DNA of 64,000 bases, taken from assembly GCA_003242885.1 (NCBI GenBank), contig QKMZ01000006.1:62001-126000 (forward strand), in the 5' to 3' direction. Shown here piece after piece: positions 50,789 through 58,928 of this stretch (position 1 is its first letter; every line of letters begins with the position of its first letter). Source of the DNA: Candidatus Melainabacteria bacterium. Lineage in GTDB: Bacteria; Cyanobacteriota; Vampirovibrionia; Obscuribacterales; Obscuribacteraceae. The position numbers and the translations under genes are program-made. The notes beneath the pieces are model-generated. The model made no database searches. It was not told where the DNA came from and worked only from the letters and a program-made list of their open reading frames with translations.

Positions 50789-51852
50789 CCACATCTTCGA
50801 ACTCACAGAAAAGACAACTGGGAGTACTGAACTCGGACGTTATTACTCTGTCACACGGCAGTGGTGGCAAAGCCATGAGAGATCTCATCGAGGACGTGTT
50901 CGTCAGGGCATTTGATAACGAAAAACTCTCACACATGGAAGACCAGGCCCGCATAGAACTTTCAGAATTGCAGGCAAAGGGCGACAGATTGGCGTTTACC
51001 ACCGATTCTTATGTGATATTTCCGACCTTTTTTCCCGGAGGTGATATTGGAAAACTTGCCGTAAGCGGTACTGTAAATGACCTTGCCGTATCGGGCGCAA
51101 AACCACTCTACATGACATGCAGCATGATTCTAGAGGAGGGTTTTCCGGTCGCCGATTTGCGAAAGATTGTTCAATCAATGAAGCAAACTGCTGATCGCGC
51201 GGGCGTTGCGATAGTGACCGGCGACACAAAAGTTGTCGAAAAAGGCAGTGCCGATAAAGTCTTTATCAATACGGCCGGTATCGGGGTTATTGATTCTCGT
51301 TTTAACGTCAGCTCCAGCAATGCTCAACCCGGGGATCTTGTGATCGTCAACGGAACGCTGGGCGACCACGGAGCTGCCGTAATTGCAGCCAGACAAGATT
51401 TGGCCTTTGAGACGAACGTTCTTTCCGATTGTGCGCCTTTGAATTTGCTGATTGCCGACATGTTTGAAGCATGCCAGGACATTCATTGTTTGCGTGATGC
51501 TACCAGAGGTGGCGTGGCCACTATTTTGAATGAGTTTGTCCGCGACAGTAAGGTCGGGATAAAGCTCGCTGAAAAGGCCATCTCGATAAGACCTGAGGTG
51601 AGGGGGATTTGCGAGATTCTTGGGCTGGATCCGCTCTATCTGGCGAATGAGGGAAAAATTGTATCTATAGTTCCGCCTGCATATGCTGGAAAGATAATCG
51701 ATGTTATGCGCCGTCACGAAGAAGGAGCGTCGTGCTCGATAATTGGAGAGGTGGTAGAAAGCGCATCACATATGGTGACGATGGAAACTTCATTTGGTGG
51801 CGAAAGGGTAGTCGACATGCTTGTCGGCGATCAATTGCCGCGGATTTGTTAA
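50785..51852 (+). CDS. hypE: HypE, cyanide-forming carbamoyl dehydratase
   Basis: A 355-residue HypE of the PurM-like ATP-binding fold. HGSGGKAMRDLI and the FTTDSYVIFPTFFPGGDIGKLAV segment form the ATP site. The protein ends LPRIC, providing the C-terminal Cys that is carbamoylated by HypF and dehydrated to thiocyanate. It overlaps hypD by four bases (ATGA). Confidence 0.95.
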   Translation: MTTSSNSQKRQLGVLNSDVITLSHGSGGKAMRDLIEDVFVRAFDNEKLSHMEDQARIELSELQAKGDRLAFTTDSYVIFPTFFPGGDIGKLAVSGTVNDLAVSGAKPLYMTCSMILEEGFPVADLRKIVQSMKQTADRAGVAIVTGDTKVVEKGSADKVFINTAGIGVIDSRFNVSSSNAQPGDLVIVNGTLGDHGAAVIAARQDLAFETNVLSDCAPLNLLIADMFEACQDIHCLRDATRGGVATILNEFVRDSKVGIKLAEKAISIRPEVRGICEILGLDPLYLANEGKIVSIVPPAYAGKIIDVMRRHEEGASCSIIGEVVESASHMVTMETSFGGERVVDMLVGDQLPRIC

Positions 51853-51865
51853 TTGAGAAACGATC

Positions 51866-52195
51866 GTGCACGAACTTTCAATAATGATTAACATCGTTTC
51901 GATAGTGCAAGAGCATTCGCAGGATCAAAGGGTGGTGCGCGTCAAACTGGAAATTGGCAAGCTTGCCGCAGTAGTGCCAGACAGTTTGAGATTTTGTTTT
52001 GATGTGTGCACGAAAGGCACAAATCTCGAAGGGGCAGTTCTCGAAATAGACGAGATTGAGCCATTAGGAGAGTGCAATCTATGTATGCGTCGTTTTCCGC
52101 TGGACCTTTTGGCAGTGCGCTGTCCTTGCGGATCTCGCTCTGTCAAGTGTGTTGCAGGCGAAGAGCTAAAAGTAAAGGAAATGGAGGTAGAGTAA
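51866..52195 (+). CDS. hypA: HypA, nickel metallochaperone
   Basis: A 109-residue HypA. It begins MHELSI, whose His2 is the nickel ligand, and has a zinc site formed by CNLC and a shortened CPC where most HypA proteins have CxxC. It hands nickel to the large subunit together with HypB. The start is a GTG 13 bases after hypE. The stop overlaps the hypB start by one base (TAATG). Confidence 0.93.
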   Translation: MHELSIMINIVSIVQEHSQDQRVVRVKLEIGKLAAVVPDSLRFCFDVCTKGTNLEGAVLEIDEIEPLGECNLCMRRFPLDLLAVRCPCGSRSVKCVAGEELKVKEMEVE

Positions 52196-53244
52196 TGTGC
52201 ACGACTTGCGGATGTTCGGATGATGCTGATCCTAAAGTGACGAATCTGCAAACGGGAGCGACCCTGAGGGTTGGAACTTCCCCTAGCAATCGCGAGCATG
52301 TTCACGAACATTCTCACAGTCACCTTCATACGCATGAGCACACGCATGCCGATGGGCTGACGCATTCTCACGAGCATGCTCATATGCATGAGCACGAACA
52401 TGCTCACTCTCACGATCATGATCATACGCATGAGCACGAACATGCTCACTCTCACGATCATGCTCATATGCATGATCACGAACATGCTCACTCTCACGAT
52501 CATGCTCATATGCATGATCACGAACATGCTCACTCTCACGATCATGCTCCCTCGTCTGCTAGCAGCAAATCAGCTTCCCGTTCCGTAATCGAGCTCGAGA
52601 GAGATATTCTAAACAAAAACAATCAACTGGCTGAGAGAAATCGCGGCTACTTTGAGGGAAGAAAAGTCTTGGCTCTCAATTTGGTAAGCTCGCCAGGATC
52701 AGGAAAGACCACATTACTGGAGAAACTCATCTCCGACTTGCATGGAAAGATGGAAATCAGTGTTATAGAGGGCGATCAGGCGACTGATGCAGATGCGCAG
52801 AGAATCAAAGCAACTGGTTGTAAGGTCGTGCAAATTAACACGGGCAGTGGCTGCCATCTGGAATCGGACATGATTGCAGCGGCACTTAAAGAACTTGATC
52901 CCGCATTCAATTCAATCGTAGCTATCGAAAACGTCGGCAATCTGGTCTGCCCAGCTCTTTTTGATCTTGGCGAAGCTTGCAAAATCGCAATTTTGTCCGT
53001 CACCGAGGGCGAAGACAAGCCGCTCAAATATCCTCATATGTTTCGCGCATCCGAAGTCATGATTCTAAACAAGATAGATTTACTTCCTTACTTGAAGTTT
53101 GATGTGAATAAATGCATTGAAAATGCAATGTCTATTAATCCGAATATCCGAGTCTTTCAGATTTCTGCAAGTGAAGGAGCTGGTCTGGATGAGTTACTTT
53201 CATGGATAGAGCAACGAGCTAAAACGATGGCTGCTCTTTCATAA
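52195..53244 (+). CDS. hypB: HypB, GTPase with long His-rich nickel-binding tract
   Basis: A 349-residue HypB. The N-terminal CTTCGC motif matches the high-affinity nickel site. Residues about 36-120 are extremely His-rich, likely storing many Ni2+ ions. The GTPase domain (about 140-345) has P-loop SSPGSGKTTL, EGDQATDADAQRI, the CHLE zinc/nickel site motif and NKIDLL. It energises nickel transfer with HypA. I chose the ATG at 52195 because the CxxCGC motif directly follows. The His tract is encoded by tandem 42-bp repeats. Confidence 0.95.
   Translation: MCTTCGCSDDADPKVTNLQTGATLRVGTSPSNREHVHEHSHSHLHTHEHTHADGLTHSHEHAHMHEHEHAHSHDHDHTHEHEHAHSHDHAHMHDHEHAHSHDHAHMHDHEHAHSHDHAPSSASSKSASRSVIELERDILNKNNQLAERNRGYFEGRKVLALNLVSSPGSGKTTLLEKLISDLHGKMEISVIEGDQATDADAQRIKATGCKVVQINTGSGCHLESDMIAAALKELDPAFNSIVAIENVGNLVCPALFDLGEACKIAILSVTEGEDKPLKYPHMFRASEVMILNKIDLLPYLKFDVNKCIENAMSINPNIRVFQISASEGAGLDELLSWIEQRAKTMAALS
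52375..52542 (+). repeat. Four tandem 42-bp repeats inside hypB
   Basis: Four in-frame copies of a 42-bp unit start at 52375, 52417, 52459 and 52501. Copies three and four are identical, copy one differs at one base and copy two at a few. Each unit encodes 14 residues of the type HAHMHDHEHAHSHD. Two near-perfect last copies point to recent duplication. Confidence 0.92.
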
Positions 53245-53391
53245 ATCTGACGAGGCTCTTTCTTGAAGCTGGCTTGCGATGTCCACGAATTGGCGGATTT
53301 GTAATTGATTTGAGGGTATAAAGCATGGGTGGTTTTTAACGAACCCTGGAATCTTTCTTGAACCTTTTGAGCTGCTCGGGAGCTTGTCAAA

Positions 53392-54120
53392 ATGATATCG
53401 ACCCTCACATCAGACAAAGCGGAATCAGAAGAAATGGAATCGTTTCTAGAAGTTGTAAGAGAGCAAGAATCTCCAATCCGAATCTATCCAGACCAAACCA
53501 TTTTCATAGACAAGAAGGTTGAGTTTGATTGGAAGGAAAAAATACATGGTCATTTCGCAGGCGAAGAAAAACACAGGAATTTTGTAGTCGATGAATGTGA
53601 AAATGAGGAAGGTTCGTTTGTTTACTTTGGTGCTCACAAATGGAAGCTGGCAAAGATTCATTTTCACAGACGCTCTGAGCATCTTCTGGAGCACAAGTAT
53701 TCCAAAAACGGTTCGTTTGATGCGGAAATTCACTTCATTCATGCACCTGTTGGCGTTTGCAAAGACCGCGCCGATAAGTTGCAAGAACCTTCAGACAATT
53801 TGGTTCTCGGCACATTTGTTGCTGAAGACTCAGCCGGTTTGAAGTCTCCGGAGCTGCAAGCATTTTTCTCTGCTTGTAATTCCAAAGTCGAGCAAGTGCA
53901 GTTGCCATGCGAGCTTATTAAGCAAGTGACTCAACTTGAGCACTTCTATTTCTATCGCGGCTCACTCACATCGAGCCCGTATTCTGAGAACATCTCCTGG
54001 GTTGTGTTCAATGAGCCGCTTCAGTTGGATAAGAGTGTGCTCGATCCGATCTGTCCGGTCCATCAAGAAGCGCGCAAAGGGCAGCCGTGGAACAGACGCT
54101 TTGTGCTCCGAAATTTTTAA
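53392..54120 (+). CDS. Alpha-type carbonic anhydrase, no signal peptide
   Basis: A 242-residue protein with the alpha-carbonic anhydrase pattern. QESPIRI corresponds to the family's QSPI segment, HFH supplies zinc ligands His90 and His92, SEH follows, AEIHFIH supplies His114, and FYFYRGSLTSSPYSENISWVVF matches the YxGSLTTPPCSE-V-W segment, with Tyr where Cys is usual. It interconverts CO2 and bicarbonate. Most bacterial relatives are exported, but no signal is visible here. It follows hypB by 147 bases on the same strand and may supply bicarbonate for HypF carbamoyl chemistry or for carbon fixation, which is inference. Confidence 0.8.
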   Translation: MISTLTSDKAESEEMESFLEVVREQESPIRIYPDQTIFIDKKVEFDWKEKIHGHFAGEEKHRNFVVDECENEEGSFVYFGAHKWKLAKIHFHRRSEHLLEHKYSKNGSFDAEIHFIHAPVGVCKDRADKLQEPSDNLVLGTFVAEDSAGLKSPELQAFFSACNSKVEQVQLPCELIKQVTQLEHFYFYRGSLTSSPYSENISWVVFNEPLQLDKSVLDPICPVHQEARKGQPWNRRFVLRNF

Positions 54121-54390
54121 TATAGAAGCCCGGACTTCATTTAGAAGATAAACCGGAACTTCGATCTGTAGACAGCCAAGAATTTCAGAATGTAGATAGC
54201 CGATCCTCCTACTACATCCAATGCTTACCAGTTGGATTAAATTAGGGCGCTTGCCTTCCTCTTTTATCTTTCGCCCGGTGCAGAAGGTATATACTTTTTG
54301 CCCTGGAGTCCCTGCGTTTATTGGGAGAAGAAGTCCGTGCACGCCGTGCATGGGTTCTTTCGCACATATTTCCATAAGAGGGGAATTGAA

Positions 54391-55410
54391 ATGGATGAGA
54401 AAAAAGCACGTGAGGTGTTGGATCGGGAAATTACGAGATTAAAGGATGTCGCTCTGACGTCTTCAAGTACTTGTATGACTTCCCTGGTTTTGGCCATCTC
54501 GGACAAAACCGTCCAAGAAACCTTTTTGAAGAAAGTAGCAGAGGGCTACGTCTTTAAAGCCATTAAGTGCCAGACAGGATTTGGGATTCCGGAATACCGC
54601 CGCGTTGAGTTTCAGTTTGAGTGCCCACCTGGAATGTTCTGCTTGATTCCACCTTCTTTCCTTGTGATTGTGGACATTGTTGCAAAGACCGTCGTGAAGA
54701 TTGTCGACCCATATATGGGTATTGATCCTGGCTTCGGCAGGCATGAAACGATGACTATCTCAGGCAGCGGCATGGCTGGCTGGGGACACTCGGCTACAGC
54801 GATGGATCATGGCGATATGCGCACGACAGACTCTATGCAGGCAATGGGTGATGGCTATTTCCCATGGAATCGTCAAGGCTTCACAATGATCGACGAATTT
54901 TTTCCATGGGCACGTCGGGCTCAGCTAATGGGTGATGGCTACATTGGTTGGGGACGTCCGGTTGCCACTATGGGTGATGGCCATGTAGGTTGGGGGCGTC
55001 AGATGGGTGAAGGGTCCATTGGATGGGCCAGCTCTATGCCAAACCCCGAGCACCAAGTTGATGTTCGCAATTTGAATGTGCAAATTCTCGGACCAGGGCA
55101 AGCTATTCTCACTGCTGAAATACGCGTTCCGAATGGCTGCTATCACATGGGTCAAGTGACGCTGCAGCCGCCTTCGGATATTGTTACTGTTCCCGAGCAG
55201 TTAGCGGCGACCGTACCGGTACTCTTCACGAACCAACCGGTTTGCACAAAGCAAATTCAAACGTTCCAGTATCAGCTGCCGTTCACCTTCAACGAAGCTC
55301 AATCATCGATAAATGCCTTTGTTACCGTCAATGGAAAAGTGATTGGCAACAAGGTATTTCATCTCAGCCGCGCACAGATGTTCGCATCAATGCCAGTTGC
55401 GATGATGTAG
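54391..55410 (+). CDS. Orphan protein with MGDG/WGR repeats
   Basis: A 339-residue protein of no recognised family. Residues 1-125 are a mixed domain with four cysteines and a hydrophobic PPSFLVIVDIVAKTVVKIVDPY stretch. Residues about 128-213 hold repeats of the form MGDGY-.-WGR (at about 152, 180, 194 and 205, with degenerate copies before them), rich in Gly, Trp and Met. The C-terminal 125 residues are beta-rich. The ATG at 54391 is preceded by AAGAGGGG. It follows the carbonic anhydrase gene by 270 bases in which I see no feature. Confidence 0.7.
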   Translation: MDEKKAREVLDREITRLKDVALTSSSTCMTSLVLAISDKTVQETFLKKVAEGYVFKAIKCQTGFGIPEYRRVEFQFECPPGMFCLIPPSFLVIVDIVAKTVVKIVDPYMGIDPGFGRHETMTISGSGMAGWGHSATAMDHGDMRTTDSMQAMGDGYFPWNRQGFTMIDEFFPWARRAQLMGDGYIGWGRPVATMGDGHVGWGRQMGEGSIGWASSMPNPEHQVDVRNLNVQILGPGQAILTAEIRVPNGCYHMGQVTLQPPSDIVTVPEQLAATVPVLFTNQPVCTKQIQTFQYQLPFTFNEAQSSINAFVTVNGKVIGNKVFHLSRAQMFASMPVAMM

Positions 55411-55423
55411 GCGATGGGCGTAT

Positions 55424-55504
55424 GCAATTTGGAAAGCCGATTTCAAATTGCAAACCTTAGTGCAAATCAGTGTCTGATTGCGATTTGAATCTAATTGCAA
55501 TTAG
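55424..55504. repeat. Cluster of GCAATT/AATTGC motifs with inverted repeats
   Basis: Just past the orphan gene, GCAATTTG (55424-55431) pairs with CAAATTGC (55444-55451), and a perfect 14-bp palindrome CTAATTGCAATTAG lies at 55491-55504. The same half-site recurs between them. It could be a terminator region or a protein-binding cluster. Confidence 0.4.
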
Positions 55505-55520
55505 CTAAATAGAAAAAATA

Positions 55521-55553
55521 GGCGCGGGCTTTTGATTTTCAAAGGTCCGCGTC
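55521..55553 (-). terminator. Strong rho-independent terminator for the TPR gene
   Basis: A hairpin of about 15 bp (core CGCGGGCTTTTGA with TCAAAGGTCCGCG, two wobble pairs, loop of three T) is followed on the minus strand by TATTTTTTC. It lies 183 bases past the stop of the minus-strand gene at 55736. Confidence 0.75.
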
Positions 55554-55735
55554 TATATAGCTGGTTCACAGAATTCAAACCCATGCCACTGTTACAGGCT
55601 GACTTCAAAATCGGAAAATGGTCATGCGTTGAAGAAGAAATCGATGATGCTATCGATTTCTTTACAAATCGAGAGGGCAAGGAGACCTTTGTTTTATCTA
55701 AGTGGTAGCACTGAAACTGATTCAATGACTAGCTA

Positions 55736-57355
55736 CTACCACTCCATGTTTTTCGCATCGTCGATGTGTTCGCCGCTAAAGGCGAGGCGCAAGAATGCGA
55801 TTCGCGCTTCGACAGCGTCTGGATAGTCTTTGAAGATTTGCTGGAATCCACGTTTTATGCGTGGGTAGTCGTACTCGGAACCTTTGCCGACAACCTCTTC
55901 CTGGTCACCGTGGTCAAATTCGTAGAAAGCAATTCGAGCATAAAATTTGTCTCCTTGCGCACCGCCAATGGTATCGGCGCGTTTCTTGATGAATGCTTGT
56001 TGCTCTCCAGGTTCGCCGAGCCAGCGTATGCTGAAATACTTTGTCGCCCAACTGTCCAACTTGAAGAATGTCGGCCAACGCTTGTTGCAGCCAGCGACTA
56101 CTTTTAAGAACTGGTCCTTCTCTTTGTCTGGGAGAGTCAAGCGCATAAGTGGAACATACGCGAACGGAATTTTTTCCGGTAGGTCCGGGTCGACGGCAAG
56201 TATCGCTTTCGCTTCTTTTATCATTTTGAGAAATCTGGGTCCGTAATCATCGTCTTCTCTGATTTCCCATGCGCGATTGATATACAGATTGGCAAGCGCC
56301 GCGCGTGCGGCGGCGGATTTGGGGTTTTTCTTCAGCCACTTATTCAGGTCAAGTTTTAGCTGATCGAAGTGCTCGGCATCGACTTCCGATCCCCATTCAA
56401 GAGGCGTCGTGAGATAGTCGAGTTTCCAAAAGCCATCCCAATATTCCGTTTTTTCTTTTGTGAATTGTTCAGCCAGGCTGTCCAGCTGCGCATAATCGCC
56501 TTTATTCAAAAGTTTTGCCGCCAGGACATTTATCTCGTTCTTTTTCGGCTCCCTCAATCTCAGCCCTGTGACAAACTCATCCCAACCGCGATTACTCTCT
56601 TCCTCGCTGATCGCTGTTTCACGACACTTAAAATATGCGGCGAGCGCTTCCTTGTAGCGATGCTGCACTGCGCGAATGCGAGCGAGCATAGCATAGACAT
56701 ACCAGCGCGTGATTTTGGCAGACTCTTTCGTCTCAGCAATTTCAATGGAGCGCGCGATTGTTTTGTTTGCTTCGTCGGTCTTGCCGATTTCAGCGTAAAT
56801 CACAGCGAGCCCAGGTGCCTTGAAATTCGTTTGCTGATGGTCAGGGCCAAATGTGGTCTCGGCGACTTTTACCGCCATCTCCTGATCTTTTGCGCCATCG
56901 TCTAATTTTGGGTTTGACAGCCAAAAGCGGTGGTGCATCCAGCCGCGATCTTGATATGCGTGGCAAAGCTGATCGGCGATAGCTACATCTGTCGGAGCAG
57001 CGCCTTTCGCCAGCGCAATGGCTTTGTCAATTTGTTCGTCGCCGAGCGCTAGTTCGTCACGCCGGTAGAGAGATGCCGCGTATGTCCTATACATGCTCAT
57101 CAGGACTGGCGGCGGCGTTTTTGCTTGGATGGCGTCGTTGAATACTTTCTCGACGCGCGTGCCGTTTTCCTCGCTATTATTTTTCTCGGCATCGATGGCT
57201 TTCTGGAGTTCGCTACCCCAGACGAGGGCGCTTCCAAGCGAGCCGAAAAGCATCCACCCTACTGCGCAAAATGCCACAAAAATGCACAAGACTCCAAACA
57301 AAATCAGCCTTGCCTTGGACTTCTTAGGCTCGGCGGCGGCACTGTCTGTGGTCAC
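55736..57355 (-). CDS. Membrane-anchored TPR-like protein
   Basis: A 539-residue protein. A cytosolic basic start (PKKSKAR) leads into one transmembrane helix (about 17-45), followed by about 490 residues of helical TPR-like repeats facing outward, with ADQLCHAYQDRGWMHHRFW and DEANKTIARSIEIAETKE among the clearest. No enzymatic motif is seen. It is divergent from the TPR protein at 57444 with 88 bases between, so both may answer to one control region. Confidence 0.75.
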   Translation of the reverse strand: MTTDSAAAEPKKSKARLILFGVLCIFVAFCAVGWMLFGSLGSALVWGSELQKAIDAEKNNSEENGTRVEKVFNDAIQAKTPPPVLMSMYRTYAASLYRRDELALGDEQIDKAIALAKGAAPTDVAIADQLCHAYQDRGWMHHRFWLSNPKLDDGAKDQEMAVKVAETTFGPDHQQTNFKAPGLAVIYAEIGKTDEANKTIARSIEIAETKESAKITRWYVYAMLARIRAVQHRYKEALAAYFKCRETAISEEESNRGWDEFVTGLRLREPKKNEINVLAAKLLNKGDYAQLDSLAEQFTKEKTEYWDGFWKLDYLTTPLEWGSEVDAEHFDQLKLDLNKWLKKNPKSAAARAALANLYINRAWEIREDDDYGPRFLKMIKEAKAILAVDPDLPEKIPFAYVPLMRLTLPDKEKDQFLKVVAGCNKRWPTFFKLDSWATKYFSIRWLGEPGEQQAFIKKRADTIGGAQGDKFYARIAFYEFDHGDQEEVVGKGSEYDYPRIKRGFQQIFKDYPDAVEARIAFLRLAFSGEHIDDAKNMEW

Positions 57356-57443
57356 TGGTTATCCTCAAATATTAGAGTTGACGTTAGGTGGGAGGGACTG
57401 CGGGCGGGCATATGATTAAAGTACCCAGTTGCGTACTGATAAG

Positions 57444-58802
57444 ATGCAAGAAAATCCGCCTGAGCCGAAAACTGAGACTAGCAAACCTCCCATTGCTGCG
57501 CTCGTGGCGGCAGGTGTTGTTCTTTTAGGTGTTGTCTGTGGATGGCCGATAATAAGTCAAATGGTCGCTCCTTCGAAGGTTGTTGAGGCACCGGCTGGTT
57601 TTCACCGACCTGACAAACATCTTGGGAAAACCTTAACTCAGTGGTCGAACGAGATTGAGAAAAATCCGGAAGACCCTGAGTTGTATTTCAATCGCGGAAC
57701 ATTGCACGCACTGCGCGATGAGCGAACCAACGCCATAGACGATTTTACGGAAGCCCTCAAATTGAAGCCTGACTATTTACAGGCGCTCGGTGATCGCTCG
57801 TTTGCGTATATGATTACTGCGCAGTATGACAAGGCGTTGGCAGATGCGAACAAGATGATTGCGCTCGCGCCACGTTCTGCCGACGGTTATGCGAAGCGCG
57901 GCATGGTGTACGAGGCGACCGAGATGTTTAGTGAGTCTGTAGCTGACTACGAGCGCGCCATCTCGATTGAGCCGGAAAATGCGTATTACTATTATGGTGC
58001 TTCTCTTAATTTGCTTCGATTGGGACTCTATCACCAAGTTGAGCGGCAGCTGAAGAAAGCAGTTAAGTACGGGGAAGACAGAAGCTTTTACAGAGCCAGC
58101 CTCGGACTTTCATACACTTTTCGGCAGAAGTATGACAGAGCGATAGAGTTTTTGAATTTTGATCCGGCTGATCGCAGCGTGCGAGGCGCAGAGTGGGCTC
58201 CGCTTGCTTATTACTATGTGTGTGTTGGGAAGATGGATGACGCGACGAAGGCGCTCGTTCAGCTCAAGTCGCGTGAAACTTTCCCTGCACGAGCACATCG
58301 TATGGCAGGCGAAATCTTGCGATGTGCCGGACAGTATGAAAAGGCGATGCATGAGTTTAGCGCTTCGACGAGTCTTGAGGAGTATCCGCCGGGCTATCGG
58401 CAGAAAGCCATCACGGCACTTGCTATGGGGCAAACTCGCTCGGCGTACATTGATTTGAAGAAGTCCCTTCAGTTGAATCCGAAGTCTTCGACTACGCTGA
58501 CTTGGTTGGCGCGAGTGGAAAATAAGCTCGGTATGAAGAAAGAAGCAGAGCAGCATTTTGCTGAGGCTTTTAAAGCGAAGATGGTGGCACCCATTAGCTT
58601 CGTGAATTCCGCGGCTGCGAAGTTGGAAAACGGCGATGCGCTGGGAGCGCTTGCCGACGCGAATGCTGCCGTCAAGCGTGACCTATGGCTGAAGGAAGCC
58701 TACGAGATTCGTGCGGAAATTCGGAAAAAACTCAAAGATCCGGTGAGCGCTGCGAAAGACACTCAGGAAGCGAGTTATATGTTTAGTCATTTTGATATTT
58801 AG
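57444..58802 (+). CDS. Membrane TPR protein, paralogue of the 33-kb kinase TPR half
   Basis: A 452-residue protein with one N-terminal transmembrane helix (about 20-42) and about eight TPR units. From GKTLTQWSNEIEKNPEDPELYFNRGTLH to the final FSHFDI it aligns along its whole length with the C-terminal half of the kinase at 33024 (GKTLSEWTAEIEKKP...FSHFDL), lacking only the kinase domain. The ATG at 57444 is preferred over a TTG at 57429. It may compete for, or share, the same ligand as the kinase. Confidence 0.85.
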   Translation: MQENPPEPKTETSKPPIAALVAAGVVLLGVVCGWPIISQMVAPSKVVEAPAGFHRPDKHLGKTLTQWSNEIEKNPEDPELYFNRGTLHALRDERTNAIDDFTEALKLKPDYLQALGDRSFAYMITAQYDKALADANKMIALAPRSADGYAKRGMVYEATEMFSESVADYERAISIEPENAYYYYGASLNLLRLGLYHQVERQLKKAVKYGEDRSFYRASLGLSYTFRQKYDRAIEFLNFDPADRSVRGAEWAPLAYYYVCVGKMDDATKALVQLKSRETFPARAHRMAGEILRCAGQYEKAMHEFSASTSLEEYPPGYRQKAITALAMGQTRSAYIDLKKSLQLNPKSSTTLTWLARVENKLGMKKEAEQHFAEAFKAKMVAPISFVNSAAAKLENGDALGALADANAAVKRDLWLKEAYEIRAEIRKKLKDPVSAAKDTQEASYMFSHFDI

Positions 58803-58928
58803 GGGAGTCCCTTTACAAGATCAGTGGTGGTTGCACCACAACGACAGTGCTCTCTCAGTGTTTTCCCTCTATTCGTAGACATTACACCGAACTATTATTA
58901 GTTTTTCGGTAGTGCTGGAATTGGTTCT

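Noticed and set aside
51925..52545. 206-codon minus-strand frame with repeated MIVRVSMFVIMHM units
   Set aside because: It is the antisense reading of the hypB His-rich tandem repeats. The repeat pattern is explained by the 42-bp units.
52300..52545. Regular repeats that could suggest a CRISPR array
   Set aside because: The units are contiguous with no unique spacers and are in frame within hypB.
55583..55708. 41-codon plus-strand frame
   Set aside because: It lies in the 3' region of the minus-strand TPR gene, before that gene's terminator, and lacks a ribosome-binding site.
56369..56905. 178-codon plus-strand frame
   Set aside because: It is antisense to the TPR-like membrane protein gene and has no ribosome-binding site or motif.
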